A stretch of 64,000 nt of DNA from Citrobacter sp. Awk 4 (GCF_028069725.1 NZ_JANEWG010000005.1:62001-126000), one strand, 5' to 3'. Shown: positions 28,950 through 38,427, counted from the stretch's first letter. Notes: generated from the sequence alone by a model not told the origin. Program-made: numbers and translations.

Positions 28950-29330
28950 ATGCCGCACTTTATTGCTGAATGTACCGACAACATCCGTGAACAGGCCGAC
29001 TTGCCGGGACTGTTCGCCAAAGTGAACGAGGCGCTTGCCGCCACGGGTATTTTCCCGCTCGGCGGTATCCGCAGCCGCGCGCACTGGCTGGATACCTGGC
29101 AGATGGCCGACGGTCAACACGACTATGCGTTTGTCCATATGACGCTGAAAATCGGCACCGGGCGCAGTCTGGAGAGCCGCGAGGCCGTGGGTGAGATGCT
29201 GTTTGCGCTTATCAAAACCCATTTCGCTGAGTTGATGGCCAACCGCTATCTGGCGCTGTCATTTGAACTCGACGAGCTGCATCCGACGCTGAATTACAAA
29301 CAAAACAATGTGCACGCGTTATTTAAGTAA
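28950..29330 (+). CDS. hpaF: 5-carboxymethyl-2-hydroxymuconate isomerase
   Basis: Small trimeric isomerase of the 4-oxalocrotonate tautomerase superfamily; the initiator Met is followed by Pro (MPHFIAECTDNIR), the catalytic N-terminal proline after processing. 126 aa, usual length. AAGGAG 7 bases upstream. Followed by a triplicated BIME that separates it from hpaH. Confidence 0.94.
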   Translation: MPHFIAECTDNIREQADLPGLFAKVNEALAATGIFPLGGIRSRAHWLDTWQMADGQHDYAFVHMTLKIGTGRSLESREAVGEMLFALIKTHFAELMANRYLALSFELDELHPTLNYKQNNVHALFK

Positions 29331-29340
29331 CGCGCTTTTT

Positions 29341-29370
29341 GCCCGGTGGCGCTGCGCTTACCGGGCCTAC
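29341..29370. repeat. REP element after hpaF
   Basis: Hairpin-forming REP unit GCCCGGTGGCGCTGCGCTTA followed by CCGGGCCTAC, 10 bases past the hpaF stop; the first member of a larger BIME. Confidence 0.85.
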
Positions 29371-29371
29371 A

Positions 29372-29608
29372 ACAGCACCAAACCGCAGGCCGAATAAAGT
29401 GCAACACCGGCCCGTAGGCCGGATAAGGCAAAGCCGCCATCCGGCAAAAAACAGTACCAAACCGCAGGCCGAATAAAGTGCAACACCGGCCCGTAGGCCG
29501 GATAAGGCAAAGCCGCCATCCGGCAAAAAACAGCACCAAACCGCAGGTCGAATAAAGTGCAACACCGGCCCGTAGGCCGGATAAGGCAAAGCCGCCATCC
29601 GGCAACAG
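29372..29608. repeat. three tandem 79-bp BIME units between hpaF and hpaH
   Basis: Units begin at 29372, 29451 and 29530 (each starting ACAG-ACCAAACCGCAGG), differing at only one or two positions. Each holds an inverted pair of REP-like arms, GTAGGCCGGATAAGGC and GCCGCCATCCGGC. The hairpins lie inside the hpa operon between two cotranscribed genes. The frames that read through them change at each copy because 79 is not a multiple of three. Confidence 0.93.
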
Positions 29609-29627
29609 CAGCACAAAGGAAACTAAC

Positions 29628-30431
29628 ATGCTCGATAAACACACCCATACCCTGATTGCGCAGCGTCTGCATCAGGCGGAACAATCCCGCGAGCAGATCC
29701 GCCAGATCTCGCTGGATTATCCGGCGATCACCATCGACGACGCCTATGCCGTTCAGCGCGAATGGGTCAGTCTGAAAATCGCCGAAGGCCGCGTGCTGAA
29801 AGGCCACAAAATCGGCCTGACCTCGAAAGCGATGCAGGCCAGCTCGCAGATCAGCGAACCGGACTACGGCGCGTTGCTCGACGACATGTTTTTCCATGAC
29901 GGCAGCGATATCCCAACCGATCGCTTTATCGTCCCGCGTATTGAAGTCGAGCTGGCGTTCGTGCTGGCAAAACCGCTGCGCGGCCCGAACTGCACCCTGT
30001 TCGACGTCTACAACGCGACAGATTACGTGATCCCGGCGCTGGAGTTGATCGACGCCCGCTGTCACAACATCGACCCACAAACGCAGCGTCCGCGCAAAGT
30101 GTTCGACACCATCTCCGATAACGCGGCCAACGCAGGCGTTATCCTCGGCGGTCGCCCGATTAAGCCAGACCAGTTGGATCTGCGCTGGATCTCCGCCCTG
30201 CTCTATCGCAACGGCGTGATCGAAGAGACCGGCGTGGCCGCTGGCGTTCTCAATCACCCGGCCAACGGCGTGGCGTGGCTGGCGAACAAGCTGGCGCCTT
30301 ACGACGTGCAACTGGAGCCAGGGCAGATCATTCTCGGCGGCTCGTTTACCCGCCCGGTGACGGCCAGCAAGGGCGACACCTTCCATGTGGACTACGGCAA
30401 TATGGGCTCTATTAGCTGCCGCTTTGTGTAA
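29628..30431 (+). CDS. hpaH: 2-oxo-hept-4-ene-1,7-dioate hydratase
   Basis: Hydrates 2-oxohept-4-ene-1,7-dioate before HpaI aldol cleavage. 267 aa of the fumarylacetoacetate hydrolase / MhpD fold; [38 protein letters not shown] (metal acid residues) and [13 protein letters not shown] are typical. AAAGGAA 8 bases before the ATG. The BIME before it may reduce or protect downstream message. Confidence 0.94.
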   Translation: MLDKHTHTLIAQRLHQAEQSREQIRQISLDYPAITIDDAYAVQREWVSLKIAEGRVLKGHKIGLTSKAMQASSQISEPDYGALLDDMFFHDGSDIPTDRFIVPRIEVELAFVLAKPLRGPNCTLFDVYNATDYVIPALELIDARCHNIDPQTQRPRKVFDTISDNAANAGVILGGRPIKPDQLDLRWISALLYRNGVIEETGVAAGVLNHPANGVAWLANKLAPYDVQLEPGQIILGGSFTRPVTASKGDTFHVDYGNMGSISCRFV

Positions 30432-30441
30432 GGAGACGACG

Positions 30442-31236
30442 ATGCAAAATGTATTCAAAGCGGCGCTGAAAGCGGGCCGTCCGCAAATCGGCCTGTGGCT
30501 GGGGCTGTGCAGCAATTACAGCGCGGAGCTGCTGGCGGGCGCGGGTTTCGACTGGCTGCTTATCGACGGTGAGCATGCGCCGAATAACGTGCAAACGGTG
30601 CTGACGCAACTCCAGGCGATTGCCCCCTACGCCAGCCAGCCGATCGTTCGTCCTTCGTGGAACGATCCGGTGCAGATCAAACAGTTGCTGGACGTTGGCG
30701 CGCAAACGCTGCTCGTTCCGATGGTGCAAAACGCCGATGAAGCCCGTCTGGCGGTGAGCGCCACCCGTTATCCTCCGGCCGGAATTCGCGGTGTTGGCAG
30801 CGCCCTGGCGCGCGCCTCGCGCTGGAATCGCATCCCGGATTATCTGCAAAAGGCGAACGATGAAATGTGCGTGCTGGTGCAGATAGAAACCCGAGAAGCG
30901 CTGAAGAATTTACCGCAGATTCTGGATGTTGAAGGGGTGGACGGCGTGTTTATCGGCCCGGCGGATCTGAGCGCCGATATGGGCTTTGCCGGTAATCCAC
31001 AGCATCCGGAAGTGCAGGCGGCGATTGAAAATGCCATCGCGCAAATTCGTGGCGCAGGTAAAGCGCCGGGCATTTTGATGGCCAATGAGCAACTGGCGAA
31101 ACGCTATCTTGAACTCGGCGCGCTGTTTGTCGCCGTTGGCGTCGACACCACCCTGCTTGCCCGCGCCGCCGAAGCGTTAGCTGAACGGTTTGGCGCACAC
31201 GCCAATGTCAAACCGGCAGTACCCGGCGTGTATTAA
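30442..31236 (+). CDS. hpaI: 4-hydroxy-2-oxoheptane-1,7-dioate aldolase
   Basis: Class II metal-dependent aldolase yielding pyruvate and succinate semialdehyde, the end products of the pathway. 264 aa; [52 protein letters not shown] (metal Glu) and [14 protein letters not shown] (metal Asp) are family signatures. The ATG at 30442 follows AAGGAGACGACG; an in-frame ATG at 30385 lies inside hpaH and is rejected. Confidence 0.95.
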   Translation: MQNVFKAALKAGRPQIGLWLGLCSNYSAELLAGAGFDWLLIDGEHAPNNVQTVLTQLQAIAPYASQPIVRPSWNDPVQIKQLLDVGAQTLLVPMVQNADEARLAVSATRYPPAGIRGVGSALARASRWNRIPDYLQKANDEMCVLVQIETREALKNLPQILDVEGVDGVFIGPADLSADMGFAGNPQHPEVQAAIENAIAQIRGAGKAPGILMANEQLAKRYLELGALFVAVGVDTTLLARAAEALAERFGAHANVKPAVPGVY

Positions 31237-31364
31237 CGCCGGATGGCGCTGCGCTTATCCGGCAAACAGCAGTAGTGAACCGTAGGCCGGATAAGGCATC
31301 GCCGCCATCCGGCAGACAGCAGTACCAAACCGTAGGCCGGATAAGGCATTAGCCCTCTCCGGCA
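31237..31364. repeat. BIME of three REP units between hpaI and hpaX
   Basis: CGCCGGATGGCGCTGCGCTT followed by two GTAGGCCGGATAAGGCAT units with intervening AGCAGTA linkers. Separates the catabolic genes from hpaX and the regulator hpaA. Confidence 0.88.
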
Positions 31365-31408
31365 CAATCCATGTCGTACCCTACAAAATTCCCATTAGAG
31401 GAAAAACA

Positions 31409-32785
31409 ATGAGCGACACCTCATCTGCAATCCCTGAGAAACAAAACCCCGCCAGTCAGCATAAACAACTGACGGCGCAGCAACAGTCGGTAATCAACAA
31501 GCTGTTTCGCCGCCTGATCGTGTTTCTGTTCGTGCTGTTTATTTTTTCCTTCCTCGATCGCATCAACATTGGTTTTGCCGGATTAACGATGGGCCGCGAT
31601 CTGGGGCTAAACGCCACCATGTTCGGCCTGGCGACCACCCTGTTTTACGCCGCGTACGTTATTTTCGGTATTCCCAGCAACATCATGCTCAGTATCGTCG
31701 GCGCTCGCCGCTGGATCGCGACCATTATGGTGCTGTGGGGAATTGCCTCCACCGCGACCCTGTTTGCCACCGGGCCTAACAGCCTGTACATACTGCGTAT
31801 TCTGGTCGGCATCACCGAGGCCGGTTTTTTACCGGGCATTCTGCTCTATTTAACCTACTGGTTTCCGGCGTTTTTCCGCGCCCGCGCCAACGCCCTGTTT
31901 ATGATAGCCATGCCCGTCACCACGGCGCTCGGCTCGATTGTCTCTGGCTATATTCTGGCGATGGACGGTCTGTTTGATCTTCGCGGCTGGCAGTGGCTGT
32001 TCCTATTGGAAGGGTTCCCGTCGGTCCTGCTGGGCGTCCTGGTCTGGTTCTGGCTGGACGACTCCCCGGCGAAGGCCAAATGGCTGACGGCTGAAGACAA
32101 AAAATGTCTGCAGGAGATGATGGACAACGACCGCCTGACGCTGGTGCAGCCGGAAGGTGCCGTGAGTCACCACGCCATGCAGCAGCGCAGCCTGTGGCGC
32201 GAAATCTTCACCCCGATTGTGATGATGTATACGCTGGCCTATTTCTGCCTGACCAATACGCTGAGCGCCATCGGTATCTGGACGCCGCAGATCCTGCAAA
32301 GTTTTAATCAGGGCAGCAGCAACATCACTATCGGACTGCTGGCCGCCATTCCGCAGGTGTGTACTATTTTCGGGATGATCTTCTGGAGTCGCCATTCGGA
32401 CAGCCGTCAGGAGCGTAAGTACCACACCACCCTGCCGTATCTCTTCGCCGCCGCAGGCTGGCTACTGGCCTCCGCCACCGATAACAATCTGCTCCAGATG
32501 CTGGGGATCATCATGGCATCGACCGGATCGTTCTGCGCAATGGCCATTTTCTGGACCACGCCGGATCAGTCGATCAGCCTGCGGGCGAGAGCGATCGGGA
32601 TTGCGGTGATCAACGCCACGGGCAATATTGGATCGGCGCTCAGCCCCTTTATGATCGGCTGGCTGAAAGATATCACCGGCAGCTTTAACAGCGGATTGTG
32701 GTTTGTCGCCTCGCTGCTGATTGTCGGCGCCGTCATTATCTGGTTAATTCCCATGCAGTCATCGCGCCCGCGCGCCACCCCGTAA
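31409..32785 (+). CDS. hpaX: 4-hydroxyphenylacetate permease (MFS, ACS family)
   Basis: Inner-membrane uptake carrier of 458 aa with 12 membrane segments. FLDRINIGFAGLTMGRDLGL (loop 1-2) and GITEAGFLPGILLYLTYW are typical of the anion:cation symporter branch. Starts after AGAGGAAAAACA. Placed between the catabolic genes and hpaA as in E. coli C and W. Confidence 0.93.
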   Translation: MSDTSSAIPEKQNPASQHKQLTAQQQSVINKLFRRLIVFLFVLFIFSFLDRINIGFAGLTMGRDLGLNATMFGLATTLFYAAYVIFGIPSNIMLSIVGARRWIATIMVLWGIASTATLFATGPNSLYILRILVGITEAGFLPGILLYLTYWFPAFFRARANALFMIAMPVTTALGSIVSGYILAMDGLFDLRGWQWLFLLEGFPSVLLGVLVWFWLDDSPAKAKWLTAEDKKCLQEMMDNDRLTLVQPEGAVSHHAMQQRSLWREIFTPIVMMYTLAYFCLTNTLSAIGIWTPQILQSFNQGSSNITIGLLAAIPQVCTIFGMIFWSRHSDSRQERKYHTTLPYLFAAAGWLLASATDNNLLQMLGIIMASTGSFCAMAIFWTTPDQSISLRARAIGIAVINATGNIGSALSPFMIGWLKDITGSFNSGLWFVASLLIVGAVIIWLIPMQSSRPRATP

Positions 32786-32794
32786 GGAGCGAGT

Positions 32795-33685
32795 ATGTGC
32801 CAGAGTTCGATCACCAATATCGACATCAGCAAAGAGTATGACGAAAGCCTCGGCAGCGACGATGTGCATTACCAGTCTTTCGCCCGCATGGCGGCGTTTT
32901 TTGGCCGCGATATGCAGGCGCATCGCCACGACCAGTTCTTTCAGATGCACTTTCTTGATACCGGACAGATCGAACTCCAGCTCGACGATCACCGCTATTC
33001 GGTCCAGGCGCCGCTGTTTGTCCTGACGCCACCTTCGGTTCCGCACGCGTTTATCACCGAATCCGACAGCGACGGCCACGTGCTGACGGTGCGGGAAGCG
33101 CTGATCTGGCCACTATTAGAAGTGCTCTACCCCGGCACGCGGGAGACGTTCGGCCTGCCGGGGATTTGCCTTTCGCTGGCGGATAAACCCGATGAACTCG
33201 CGGCGCTTGCCCACTACTGGCAACTGATTGCGCGGGAATCGACAGAACAACTGCCCGGAAGCGAACACACGCTGGTACTTTTGGCGCAGGCGGTCTTCAC
33301 TCTGCTGCTGCGTAACGCCAGACTCGACGACCATGCGGCAAGCGGAATGCGCGGCGAACTGAAGCTGTTTCAGCGTTTCACCCAGTTGATCGACACCCAC
33401 TTCCACCAGCACTGGAGCGTGCCGGATTATGCCAGCGAGTTGCATCTGACGGAGTCCCGCCTGACCGACATTTGTCGCCGTTTCGCCAATCGGCCCCCTA
33501 AACGGCTGATCTTCGACCGGCAACTGCGCGAGGCCAAACGGCTACTGCTGTTTTCTGACAGCGCGGTCAATGAGATTGCCTGGCAACTGGGGTTTAAAGA
33601 TCCCGCCTATTTCGCCCGCTTCTTTAACCGGCTGGTGGGATGTTCACCCAGTGCGTATCGGGCGAGTAAAGTACCGGTATCGTGA
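32795..33685 (+). CDS. hpaA: AraC-family activator of hpaBC
   Basis: Activates the hydroxylase operon in response to 4-hydroxyphenylacetate. 296 aa: N-terminal cupin-like sensor (HRHDQFFQMHFLDTGQIELQ, TPPSVPHAFI) and C-terminal AraC helix-turn-helix (VPDYASELHLTESRLTDICRR, DSAVNEIAWQLGFKDPAYFA). AAGGAG precedes the ATG by 7 bases; 9-base gap after hpaX. Confidence 0.93.
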   Translation: MCQSSITNIDISKEYDESLGSDDVHYQSFARMAAFFGRDMQAHRHDQFFQMHFLDTGQIELQLDDHRYSVQAPLFVLTPPSVPHAFITESDSDGHVLTVREALIWPLLEVLYPGTRETFGLPGICLSLADKPDELAALAHYWQLIARESTEQLPGSEHTLVLLAQAVFTLLLRNARLDDHAASGMRGELKLFQRFTQLIDTHFHQHWSVPDYASELHLTESRLTDICRRFANRPPKRLIFDRQLREAKRLLLFSDSAVNEIAWQLGFKDPAYFARFFNRLVGCSPSAYRASKVPVS

Positions 33686-33846
33686 ATATCCGGCGGATAG
33701 GCGCAGCACCGCCCGTCAAAAAGTCGCCCGGATCACAAAACACAATCCCGTCTGAAAAGTACCTGCCGTTGTCGCAATCGTCCCTTCACGCCGTCGCCTT
33801 ATCACGCTTCAATTGAACAACAAAAACAAAACACAAATTTAACATT

Positions 33847-33877
33847 AAAGCCTGAAACGCCCGTTGGCGCAGGCTTT
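33847..33877 (+). promoter_or_regulatory. strong hairpin in the hpaBC leader
   Basis: Outer arms AAAGCCTG (33847-33854) and CAGGCTTT (33870-33877), inner arms CGCC/GGCG, loop CGTT, with a 3-base bulge. It lies 29 bases before the hpaB ATG in the 221-bp hpaA-hpaB gap. No U-run follows, so it is not a plain terminator; a 5' stabiliser, or an HpaA/CRP-linked control element, are possible. Confidence 0.45.
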
Positions 33878-33906
33878 CCATCCGATGACGAAAAGAGAGT
33901 CTGAAT

Positions 33907-35469
33907 ATGAAACCTGAAGATTTCCGCGCTGACGCCAAACGCCCATTAACCGGTGAAGAGTACTTAAAAAGCCTGCAGGATGGCCGCGAGATCTACATCT
34001 ACGGCGAGCGTGTGAAAGATGTCACCACGCATCCGGCGTTTCGCAACGCGGCGGCTTCCGTTGCCCAACTCTACGACGCACTGCACAAACCGGAAATGCA
34101 AGACGCCCTCTGCTGGGGCACCGACACCGGCAGCGGCGGCTACACCCACAAATTCTTCCGCGTGGCGAAAAGCGCCAACGATTTGCGTCAGCAGCGTGAC
34201 GCCATCGCGGAGTGGTCCCGTCTGAGCTACGGCTGGATGGGACGTACGCCAGATTACAAAGCCGCTTTTGGCTGCGCGCTGGGCGCGAATCCGGCGTTTT
34301 ACGGTCAGTTTGAGCAGAACGCCCGCAACTGGTACACCCGCATTCAGGAAACCGGACTCTACTTTAACCACGCCATCGTCAACCCGCCGATCGACCGCCA
34401 TAAACCGGCCGACGAAGTGAAAGACGTCTACATCAAACTGGAAAAAGAGACCGACGCCGGGATCATCGTCAGCGGCGCGAAAGTGGTAGCGACCAACTCC
34501 GCGCTGACTCACTACAACATGATCGGTTTTGGTTCTGCGCAGGTGATGGGCGAAAACCCGGACTTCGCGCTGATGTTCGTCGCCCCAATGGACGCCGACG
34601 GTGTGAAACTGATTTCCCGCGCCTCCTATGAAATGGTGGCCGGTGCGACCGGTTCCCCGTATGACTACCCGCTCTCCAGCCGTTTTGACGAGAACGATGC
34701 CATTCTGGTAATGGATAATGTGTTGATCCCGTGGGAAAACGTGCTGATCTACCGCGATTTTGACCGCTGCCGTCGCTGGACAATGGAAGGCGGTTTCGCC
34801 CGTATGTACCCGCTACAGGCGTGCGTACGCCTGGCGGTCAAACTCGACTTCATCACCGCGTTGCTGAAAAAATCGCTCGAATGTACCGGCACTGCGGAGT
34901 TCCGTGGCGTGCAGGCCGATCTCGGGGAAGTGGTGGCCTGGCGCAACATGTTCTGGGCGCTGAGCGACTCCATGTGTTCAGAAGCGACGCCGTGGGTAAA
35001 CGGTGCCTGGCTGCCGGATCACGCGGCGCTGCAAACCTACCGCGTGATGGCGCCGATGGCCTATGCGAAGATCAAAAACATTATTGAGCGTAACGTCACC
35101 AGCGGTTTGATTTATCTGCCTTCCAGCGCGCGTGATCTGAATAATCCACAGATCGACAAGTATCTGGCAAAATATGTGCGCGGCTCCAACGGGATGGATC
35201 ACGTTGAACGCATTAAGATTTTAAAACTGATGTGGGACGCCATCGGCAGCGAATTTGGTGGACGCCACGAGTTATATGAAATCAACTACTCCGGTAGCCA
35301 GGACGAGATCCGCCTGCAGTGTCTGCGTCAGGCGCAGACCTCCGGCAACATGGACAAAATGATGGCGATGGTTGACCGCTGCCTGTCTGAATACGACCAG
35401 AACGGCTGGACGGTGCCACACCTGCACAACAACAACGATATCAACCTGCTGGATAAGCTGCTGAAATAA
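33907..35469 (+). CDS. hpaB: 4-hydroxyphenylacetate 3-monooxygenase, oxygenase subunit
   Basis: FADH2-using monooxygenase that hydroxylates 4-hydroxyphenylacetate to homoprotocatechuate. 520 aa, the standard HpaB length; MKPEDFRADAKRPLTGEEYL start, YGWMGRTPDYKAAFG, RASYEMVAGATGSPYDYPLS (flavin pocket) and SGSQDEIRLQCLRQAQ. Reduced flavin comes from HpaC encoded 17 bases downstream. GAGAGT lies before the ATG. Confidence 0.96.
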   Translation: MKPEDFRADAKRPLTGEEYLKSLQDGREIYIYGERVKDVTTHPAFRNAAASVAQLYDALHKPEMQDALCWGTDTGSGGYTHKFFRVAKSANDLRQQRDAIAEWSRLSYGWMGRTPDYKAAFGCALGANPAFYGQFEQNARNWYTRIQETGLYFNHAIVNPPIDRHKPADEVKDVYIKLEKETDAGIIVSGAKVVATNSALTHYNMIGFGSAQVMGENPDFALMFVAPMDADGVKLISRASYEMVAGATGSPYDYPLSSRFDENDAILVMDNVLIPWENVLIYRDFDRCRRWTMEGGFARMYPLQACVRLAVKLDFITALLKKSLECTGTAEFRGVQADLGEVVAWRNMFWALSDSMCSEATPWVNGAWLPDHAALQTYRVMAPMAYAKIKNIIERNVTSGLIYLPSSARDLNNPQIDKYLAKYVRGSNGMDHVERIKILKLMWDAIGSEFGGRHELYEINYSGSQDEIRLQCLRQAQTSGNMDKMMAMVDRCLSEYDQNGWTVPHLHNNNDINLLDKLLK

Positions 35470-35486
35470 CGCAGTCGGAGGTCAAA

Positions 35487-35999
35487 ATGCAATTAGATGA
35501 ACAACGTCTGCGTTTTCGTGATGCGATGGCCAGCCTGTCGGCGGCGGTCAATATTGTGACCACCGAAGGTGACGGTGGACGTTGCGGGATCACCGCGACC
35601 GCCGTGTGCTCGGTGACCGATACGCCCCCGTCGGTGATGGTCTGCATTAACGCCAACAGCGCCATGAATCCGGTGTTTCAGGACAACGGTAAGCTGTGCG
35701 TCAATGTGCTAAATCACGAGCAGGAACTGATGGCGCGCCACTTCGCTGGCATGACCGGGATGGCGATGGACGAACGTTTTAACCTCTCCTGCTGGCAAAA
35801 AGGGCCTCTGGCGCAACCGGTGCTGAAAGGCGCGCTGGCCAGCCTTGAAGGCGAGATCCGCGATGTGCAGGCGATCGGCACGCATCTTGTTTATCTGGTT
35901 GAGATCAAAAACATTATCCTGGGCCAGGACGGTCACGGTCTGATCTACTTCAAGCGTCGTTTCCATCCGGTGATGACGGAAATGGAAACCACCGTCTAA
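35487..35999 (+). CDS. hpaC: flavin reductase subunit of 4-HPA 3-monooxygenase
   Basis: NADH:flavin oxidoreductase supplying FADH2 to HpaB. 170 aa, flavin-reductase-like FMN-binding split barrel: FRDAMASLSAAVNIVTTEGD, GITATAVCSVTDTPPSVMVCIN, LCVNVLNHEQELMARHFAG. CGGAGG precedes the ATG. A strong palindromic terminator follows within 16 bases. Confidence 0.96.
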   Translation: MQLDEQRLRFRDAMASLSAAVNIVTTEGDGGRCGITATAVCSVTDTPPSVMVCINANSAMNPVFQDNGKLCVNVLNHEQELMARHFAGMTGMAMDERFNLSCWQKGPLAQPVLKGALASLEGEIRDVQAIGTHLVYLVEIKNIILGQDGHGLIYFKRRFHPVMTEMETTV

Positions 36000-36014
36000 A
36001 AATGTGAAACCCAA

Positions 36015-36040
36015 CGGGCGACAGCGCTGTCGCCCGCTTT
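36015..36040 (+). terminator. terminator of hpaBC
   Basis: Perfect 11-bp self-complementary stem CGGGCGACAGC / GCTGTCGCCCG (36015-36036) followed by CTTTCATT. The drawn loop is formed by opening the central CGCG. It ends 4 bases before the CRP site of the next gene. Confidence 0.75.
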
Positions 36041-36043
36041 CAT

Positions 36044-36059
36044 TGTGATACAAATCACA
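36044..36059. promoter_or_regulatory. CRP site upstream of btsT
   Basis: TGTGATACAAATCACA is a perfect match to TGTGA-N6-TCACA. The E. coli btsT (yjiY) promoter is known to depend on cAMP-CRP. Centre is about 220 bases before the btsT start codon. Confidence 0.82.
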
Positions 36060-36067
36060 CAATTTCC

Positions 36068-36135
36068 ACCACTCACGCCCTCTCTTTACCGCTCACTGAC
36101 ATTCCTGACCGCTTAAGCTGACATACAACCACTCG
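36068..36135 (+). promoter_or_regulatory. four BtsR-type boxes at exact 20-bp intervals before btsT
   Basis: ACCACTCA at 36068, ACCGCTCA at 36088, ACCGCTTA at 36108 and ACCACTCG at 36128. The motif known for BtsR (YehT) in E. coli, as I recall it, is ACC[G/A]CT[C/T]A, in two copies. The first three fit fully and the fourth at 7 of 8. Start-to-start spacing is 20 bp each time, close to two helical turns. Confidence 0.75.
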
Positions 36136-36270
36136 CTTATTTACCTTACTTTACGCGCGCGTTTCTCTGGCAAGATCGTCTCCAGCATAACAGTCAGTTA
36201 CCTCCTCAAACACACGCATTAACTCAAACGGCTTCGGCCAATTATTAATCTAAAGAAACCAGGTTTTACT

Positions 36271-38421
36271 ATGGATACCAAAAAGATATTCAAGCACATA
36301 CCCTGGGTGATTCTCGGAATCATCGGGGCATTCTGCCTCTCGGTAGTGGCATTACGTCGGGGTGAGCACATCAGCGCCCTGTGGATCATCGTCGCTTCCG
36401 TCTCGGTATATCTGGTGGCTTATCGCTACTACAGCCTGTACATCGCTCAAAAGGTGATGAAACTCGACCCGACGCGTTCCACGCCGGCGGTCATCAATAA
36501 CGACGGCCTGAACTACGTGCCGACCAACCGCAACGTACTGTTCGGTCACCACTTCGCCGCTATCGCCGGTGCCGGTCCGCTGGTCGGCCCGGTTCTGGCC
36601 GCACAGATGGGCTACCTGCCGGGTACCCTGTGGCTGCTGGCCGGTGTTGTGCTGGCAGGCGCGGTACAGGACTTCATGGTGCTGTTTATCTCTTCTCGCC
36701 GTAACGGCGCGTCTCTCGGTGAGATGATCAAAGAAGAGATGGGTTCAGTACCGGGAACCATCGCGCTGTTCGGTTGCTTCCTCATCATGATCATCATCCT
36801 CGCGGTACTGGCGTTGATCGTGGTAAAAGCACTGGCCGAAAGCCCGTGGGGTGTGTTCACCGTTTGCTCAACCGTACCTATCGCGCTGTTCATGGGGATC
36901 TACATGCGATTCCTGCGTCCGGGACGTGTGGGTGAAGTCTCCATTATTGGTATCGTGCTGCTGGTTTCCTCTATTTACTTCGGCGGCGTGATTGCTCACG
37001 ACCCGTACTGGGGCCCGGCGCTGACCTTTAAAGACACCACCATCACCTTCGCACTGATCGGCTACGCGTTTGTTTCTGCACTGCTGCCGGTATGGCTGAT
37101 TCTGGCGCCGCGCGACTATCTGGCGACCTTCCTGAAAATCGGCGTTATCGTCGGTCTGGCGCTGGGTATTGTGTTCCTCAACCCAGAGCTGAAAATGCCA
37201 GCGATGACTCAGTACATCGACGGTACCGGTCCGCTGTGGAAAGGTGCACTGTTCCCGTTCCTGTTCATCACCATCGCCTGTGGTGCGGTCTCTGGCTTCC
37301 ACGCGCTGATCTCTTCCGGTACGACACCGAAACTGCTGGCGTGTGAAACTGACGCGCGCTTTATCGGTTACGGCGCAATGCTGATGGAATCCTTTGTGGC
37401 GATTATGGCGCTGGTTGCTGCGTCCATCATCGAACCAGGTCTCTACTTCGCAATGAACACCCCGCCAGCGGGCCTTGGCATCACCATGCCGAACCTGCAT
37501 GAGATGGGTGGCGAGAACGCGCCGCTGATTATGGCGCAGCTGAAAGACGTAACGGCACATGCGGCCGCGACCGTGAGCTCCTGGGGCTTCGTGATTTCAC
37601 CTGAGCAGATCCTGCAAACGGCGAAAGACATCGGTGAACCGTCCGTTCTGAACCGTGCTGGTGGTGCGCCGACGCTGGCTGTAGGTATCGCACACGTGTT
37701 CCACAAAGTGCTGCCAATCGCCGATATGGGCTTCTGGTACCACTTCGGTATTCTGTTTGAAGCGCTGTTCATCCTGACCGCACTGGATGCCGGTACCCGT
37801 TCTGGCCGCTTTATGCTGCAGGACCTGCTGGGTAACTTCGTTCCGTTCCTGAAGAAAACTGACTCTCTGGTTGCGGGTATCATCGGTACTGCGGGCTGCG
37901 TAGGTCTGTGGGGCTACCTGCTGTATCAAGGCGTGGTTGATCCGCTGGGCGGCGTTAAGAGCCTGTGGCCGCTGTTCGGTATCTCTAACCAGATGCTGGC
38001 AGCCGTGGCGCTGGTCCTCTGTACCGTCGTACTGATTAAAATGCAGCGCACCAAATACATCTGGGTTACCGTTGTTCCGGCAGTATGGTTGCTTATCTGC
38101 ACCACCTGGGCGCTGGGTCTGAAACTGTTCAGCACCAACCCGCAGATGGAAGGCTTCTTCTACATGGCCAGTCAGTACAAAGAGAAGATTGCTAATGGCG
38201 GTGAACTGACTGCACAGCAGATTGCCAACATGAACCATATCGTGGTGAACAACTACACCAACGCAGGTTTGAGTATTCTGTTCCTGGTGGTCGTCTATAG
38301 CATCATTTTCTACGGGTTCCGTACCTGGCAGAAAGCCCGCACCATCAACGGTCGCTCTGATAAAGAGACGCCGTATGTACCGGTGCCGGAAGGCGGCGTG
38401 AAGACCTCTTCACACCACTAA
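36271..38421 (+). CDS. btsT: pyruvate:proton symporter (CstA family)
   Basis: High-affinity pyruvate uptake carrier of the inner membrane, 716 aa with about 18 membrane segments. N-terminus MDTKKIFKHIPWVILGIIGA, FGHHFAAIAGAGPLVGPVLA, FHALISSGTTPKLLACETDAR and ALDAGTRSGRFMLQD are hallmarks shared with E. coli YjiY/BtsT and CstA. Controlled by the BtsS/BtsR pyruvate-sensing system and CRP in E. coli; both kinds of site are visible upstream. Followed by a REP pair, yjiX and yjiA. Confidence 0.95.
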   Translation: MDTKKIFKHIPWVILGIIGAFCLSVVALRRGEHISALWIIVASVSVYLVAYRYYSLYIAQKVMKLDPTRSTPAVINNDGLNYVPTNRNVLFGHHFAAIAGAGPLVGPVLAAQMGYLPGTLWLLAGVVLAGAVQDFMVLFISSRRNGASLGEMIKEEMGSVPGTIALFGCFLIMIIILAVLALIVVKALAESPWGVFTVCSTVPIALFMGIYMRFLRPGRVGEVSIIGIVLLVSSIYFGGVIAHDPYWGPALTFKDTTITFALIGYAFVSALLPVWLILAPRDYLATFLKIGVIVGLALGIVFLNPELKMPAMTQYIDGTGPLWKGALFPFLFITIACGAVSGFHALISSGTTPKLLACETDARFIGYGAMLMESFVAIMALVAASIIEPGLYFAMNTPPAGLGITMPNLHEMGGENAPLIMAQLKDVTAHAAATVSSWGFVISPEQILQTAKDIGEPSVLNRAGGAPTLAVGIAHVFHKVLPIADMGFWYHFGILFEALFILTALDAGTRSGRFMLQDLLGNFVPFLKKTDSLVAGIIGTAGCVGLWGYLLYQGVVDPLGGVKSLWPLFGISNQMLAAVALVLCTVVLIKMQRTKYIWVTVVPAVWLLICTTWALGLKLFSTNPQMEGFFYMASQYKEKIANGGELTAQQIANMNHIVVNNYTNAGLSILFLVVVYSIIFYGFRTWQKARTINGRSDKETPYVPVPEGGVKTSSHH

Positions 38422-38427
38422 TCGATG

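Noticed and set aside
29372-29608. Repeats considered as a CRISPR array
   Set aside because: Units are tandem without unique spacers and consist of REP arms; no cas genes nearby.
29367-30515. 382-codon minus-strand frame over the BIME and hpaH
   Set aside because: Reads through the 79-bp repeats and opposite hpaH; no ribosome site or family.
36868-37560. 230-codon minus-strand frame opposite btsT
   Set aside because: Shadow of a membrane protein gene; Arg/His/Gln-rich.
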